Below are positions 18,323 to 21,573 of a DNA stretch of 21,573 bases, piece after piece. The notes below the pieces were generated by a model. It searched no databases. It was not told where the DNA came from and saw only the letters and a program-made list of their open reading frames with translations. Origin of the DNA: Apostichopus californicus (lineage: Eukaryota; Echinodermata; Holothuroidea; Aspidochirotida; Stichopodidae); contig JAIPMN010004202.1 of NCBI GenBank assembly GCA_020650975.1, positions 7,895-29,467 of the forward strand, written 5' to 3'. Numbering within the stretch: the stretch's first letter is position 1; the number at the start of each line of letters is the position of its first letter. Both the position numbers and the translations under genes were made by a program.

Positions 18323-19151
18323 CAGCGACGTAGCCAGGAATTTGAAGGGGGGGGAGCACTTTTTGCGATTGATATGGATTTTCAAAGTTGTAGGCACGAC
18401 TATCTGAGCGGAGCGCCACCATCGGTTGGCGCGGAGCGTACAAGAAAATTTTTGGTTTTACAAACCCCCCAGATGGCCGGAAACGGCCCTTCCCGAATGT
18501 TCATTCTGGTTCCCTGGCCTCTTGTTAACTTGAGACACCTCATTCAATATCACTTTTAAGCCCAAAAAACAAACGAGTTAAAATAGTACGTAATTCAATA
18601 CTACATAATGTATTAAAATTAGCAAGGTACATGTACAGAGTAGTCTTACTTTTCAACTTCTGATACTTGTAGATACAAAGATAGTCCAGAAATGTCTTTG
18701 ATACAACTATAGCCAGTAATTGTCTTTGATACAACTGTAGCTACTAAATGTTTAAGTTAGCCTAATAAGAGAAGGCAAGAGCTATCCGACGATTGCCATC
18801 TGATGCAAATTCCTCAAGTGTTTTCTCAACTGAAATATTATCTGCGTAAACGGGTTCTTAACTACATGTTAAAAAACTGACAAGATCGGATCCTAGTCTT
18901 TTTCGGCGGGTAGAGTGTTGAATGAAACGGCACGCGATAGAAATGACAGCCTATATGACAGAAGAATAGGTCACCTAATTTAGCCATATTCTTGCTACGT
19001 TCATTTCAATAGTTTTTCCTGTCTATAGACTCTTAAACTCGTCCAGCAAGCTTATCGATTTGAATTATGGGTGTTTTTAAAAAAAAGGATAACTTGGCCA
19101 AAACAAAATGTAGGCCCGGGCCAACAGTGCTACATACTGGCTACGCCCCTG
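18323..19151. mobile_element. hAT-like non-autonomous element, about 830 bp
   Basis: The left end CAGCGACGTAGCCAGGA (18323) and the right end, reverse complemented from 19151, CAGGGGCGTAGCCAGTA, form terminal inverted repeats of about 16 bp. A G-run follows the left end, as is common in such elements. Inside are GAGCGGAGCGCCACC, GCGGAGCGTACAAG and GATGGCCGGAAACGGCCC. CAG-GGCGTAGC ends are typical of hAT-related elements (family knowledge). The expected 8-bp target duplications do not match at these boundaries. A 28-bp tandem duplication (TGTCTTTGATACAACT at 18693 and 18721) lies inside. No transposase. Confidence 0.6.
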
Positions 19152-19690
19152 ATCATATGATATCATTATCAGCAGATTTTGTTTCCTGTTTAAATTCTTT
19201 TACATGTTCTTTTACATAATATATCAGAAAGACAAACATAGTGCTCTTTTACAAGTTTTCCAGTAGGATGATTCTTGTTTATTGTCCAATGTCTGGACTT
19301 TAATACATTTGACGAACTTAACTGATGGACAATATAAACTTTCATATTTTGTAATATTACAATCGAGTTAACGGAGCTGACGAGTATTCAAGATCAAAAG
19401 AGCACTGACAAAATACCATGGTAAAACAAGAGCCTAAGGGCACTGTGGTTCCTTGCGTAGGGGTATATGACAATACACATAATATTATCATAGCAAGATT
19501 GGGCTCAAATAGTCCAAGTAATTGTGGTCCTACATGTACCCATAAAGTAACCAACACTATAGCCAACGCTTTTGTGATCACAAATTGTGATCGGATTTTT
19601 GATTGGAAGGCACTTTTGAGATCTGAATATGGCGTTGAAAATGTAAGAAATATAAGGTCACCTACAAGCGGGTCAACAGATATGATAACA
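19152..19690. other. Spacer leading into the satellite; one long unassigned ORF
   Basis: An ORF from 19418 stays open for 131 codons, but its last ~40 codons are satellite monomer sequence. Its first ~90 codons have no recognised domain. No splice signals or promoter support it. This part may be a diverged satellite-associated sequence. Confidence 0.35.
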
Positions 19691-19944
19691 TTGGTGACCT
19701 CAGATCACATGACCGTTAAGTTTGAAAATGTTCCACCACCCCATTCACAACTTGTCCCAAAATATCAATCGTGTCACACCTTGGCACTGGGAGTTATTGC
19801 ATTAAATGTCTGAAAATTAACTTTGGCCTCGTATAACTTCGCACACGAAGGTCACACAGATGTCAACCCATTGACATTAATGATCAGAAGGTACCTTTAA
19901 CATCTGAAAATAGCATCGAAACTAAAAATCCCGAAAACACTTAA

Positions 19945-19971
19945 AGGTCACCAGAGGTCAAATTGAGGTCA
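19945..19971 (+). promoter_or_regulatory. AGGTCA triple half-site (DR4 plus DR5) in monomer A1
   Basis: AGGTCA occurs at 19945, 19955 and 19966, separated by CCAG (4 bp) and AATTG (5 bp). This arrangement is known for nuclear receptors: DR4 for TR/LXR-type and DR5 for RAR-type dimers with RXR. It is repeated at 20640-20666 in monomer A2. Function in this organism is inference. Confidence 0.4.
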
Positions 19972-20081
19972 AGGGTTACCCAGATGCGGGTTGACAATTG
20001 GATTGGATTGAAGCAACTCCCAACCCTAACGGACAATTTGTTCTCAAGTTATCGCAAAAATACTAGTTTTTTATCATTAAT

Positions 20082-20097
20082 TGACCTTTGGTGACCT
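20082..20097 (-). promoter_or_regulatory. DR4 AGGTCA repeat at a monomer boundary
   Basis: TGACCT-TTGG-TGACCT is a perfect direct repeat with 4-bp spacing; on the minus strand it reads AGGTCACCAAAGGTCA. It recurs at the start of the monomers at about 20378, 20777 and 21073, so it is a conserved part of the repeat unit. Confidence 0.4.
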
Positions 20098-21573
20098 CGG
20101 ATCACATGACCGTTAAGTTTGAAAATATTCCCCTTTACCATTTGCAACTTGTCCCAAAATATCAACCGTGTCACACTTTGGCACGGGGAGTTATTGCACT
20201 AAATGTCTGAAAATTAACTTTGACCTCATATAACTTCACACACAAAGGTCACCTGGGGTCAACCCATTGACATTTTTGATCGGTGGGACGTGAATATACC
20301 ATCAAAACTATAAAAATTCAAACATTTTTTTCTTTGCCCATTTTCTCCCCCCAAAATACTAGATTTTTAAAATTAGTTGACCTTTGGTGACCTCGAACCA
20401 CATGACCGTTAAGTTTGAAAATATTCCCCTATACCATTTGGAACTTGTCCCAAAATATCAACAGTGTCACACCTTGGCACTGGGAGTTATTGCATTAAAT
20501 GTCTGAAAATTAACTTTGACCTTGTATAACTTCGCACACGAAGGTCACACAGGCGTCATCCTATTGACATATATGATAAGAAGGTACCTTTGACATCTGA
20601 AAATAGCATCAAAACTGTAAAAATCCCCAAAACACTTAAAGGTCACCAGAGGTCAAATTGAGGTCAAGGGTTACCCAGATGCGGGTCGACAATTGGAATG
20701 CATTGAAGCAACTCCCAACCCTAACGGACAATTCGTTCTCAAGTTATCGCAAAAATACTAGTTTTTTATCATTAATTGACCTTTGGTGACCTCGGATCAC
20801 ATGACCGTTAAGTTTGAAAATATTCCCCTATACCATTGGCAACTTGTCCCAAAATATCAACCCTGTCACACCTTGGCACTGGGAGTTATTGTACTAAATG
20901 TCTGAAAATTAACTTTGACCTCATATAACTTAACACACAAAGGTCACCTTGGGTCAACCCATTGACATTTTTGATTGGTGAGACATGAATATAGCATCAA
21001 AACTGTAAAAATTCAAACTTTTTTTTCTTTGCCCATTTTCTCCCCCCAAAATACCAGTTTCTTAACATTAATTGACCTTTGGTGACCTCAGGTCACATGA
21101 CCGTTAAGTTTGAAAATATTCCCCTATACCATTTGCAACTTGTCCATAAATATCAACTGTGTCACACCTTGGCACTGGGAGTTATTGCACTAAATGTCTG
21201 AAAATTCACTTTGACCTCGTATAACTTCACACGCAAAGCTCACCCGGGTGTCAACCCTTTGACATTTTTGATCGGAAGGTACCTTTGATATCCAAATCTA
21301 GCATCAAAACCAAACATTTTCTTTTTCGCCCGTTTCCTCCCAAAATAAGCACATTTTTTCTAATGTGACCTTTGACCTTTTGACCTTGGTTTCAGATGTA
21401 GTTTGATCTCCTGATTCCAAAAAACAACACGACAAGTCTGTACAGCCATCCTTACTCCGACCGAAAAACTTTGACCCCATATAACTTCGCACATGAAGGT
21501 CACACGGGGTCAACCTATTGACATTTATGATCAGAAGGTACCTTTGACATCTGAAAATAGCATCGAAACTGTA

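Larger units (their letters stand above)
19690..21573. repeat. Satellite array with alternating ~398- and 296-bp monomers
   Basis: The landmark GGTGACCTC, followed by CACATGACCGTTAAGTTTG, recurs at 19693, 20090, 20386, 20785 and 21081. The spacings are 397, 296, 399 and 296 bp, so long (A) and short (B) monomers alternate with a ~695-bp higher-order period. A monomers carry an extra ~100-bp block (AAAGGTCACCAGAGGTCAAA to TTCTCAAGTTATCGC) missing from B. The unit from 21081 mixes A-type and B-type words. After about 21330 the sequence diverges (TGACCTTTGACCTTTTGACC), then returns to A-type sequence at the window edge. The array continues beyond the window. Confidence 0.9.

Noticed and set aside
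18323-18340. 8-bp target-site duplication for the hAT-like element
   Set aside because: The bases flanking 18323 (GGGTAAGT) and 19151 (ATCATATG) do not match, so no duplication is claimed.
1-21573. CRISPR array or prokaryotic defence system
   Set aside because: The repeats here are satellites, SINE tails and inverted arrays. No spacer-repeat pattern, operon or bacterial gene exists in this animal-type sequence.

Overview
The window is AT-rich, intron-bearing, repeat-rich nuclear DNA from an animal. Nothing looks bacterial: there are no operons or long ORFs. Splice sites, AATAAA signals, tRNA-derived SINEs, a TTAA-flanked MITE, degenerate LINE and tyrosine-recombinase retroelement fragments and a satellite array all point to a metazoan. 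The repeat style suggests a marine deuterostome invertebrate, possibly an echinoderm such as a sea cucumber. That placement is inference and was not checked by any search.

Protein-coding content is sparse. The best gene evidence is two phase-matched terminal exons on the + strand (12863-12950 and 13895-14221), joined by an apparent GC-AG intron. They encode the acidic, probably nuclear C-terminus of a protein I do not recognise, with a degenerate PCNA-binding-like motif at the exon junction. The 3' UTR carries an antisense SINE and ends near an AATAAA at 14679. A second, weaker candidate is a minus-strand first coding exon (713 down to 567) with an in-frame upstream stop, a strong Kozak context, a TATA-like box and an upstream G-quadruplex-prone tract. 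Its remaining exons would lie left of the window.

Most of the rest is mobile or repetitive. From left to right: a tRNA-like SINE head (2171-2246); an element with inverted arrays of a 16-bp unit at both ends (3001-3576) and a hAT-like MITE inside it; an array of near-palindromic CCGG units, again with inverted ends (4768-5152); four copies or fragments of one SINE family sharing a palindromic 3' end (6382, 14339, 16798, 17049); a 366-bp TTAA MITE (9772-10137) with a truncated second copy (15451); a dead non-LTR reverse transcriptase (10913-11534); a minus-strand tyrosine-recombinase relic (17345-17575); and a second hAT-like element (18323-19151). From 19690 to the right edge there is a satellite in which ~398-bp and 296-bp monomers alternate, giving a ~695-bp higher-order repeat packed with AGGTCA half-sites.

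The most intriguing non-coding item is at 7356-7527. Its first ~47 nt closely match the 5' end of U2 snRNA, including the branch-site-recognition GUAGUA. Hairpins, a U-rich Sm-like stretch and a terminal stem-loop follow, for a total length close to a U2 snRNA. It may be a diverged or chimeric snRNA, or a pseudogene. No coherent multi-gene system is visible in the window.
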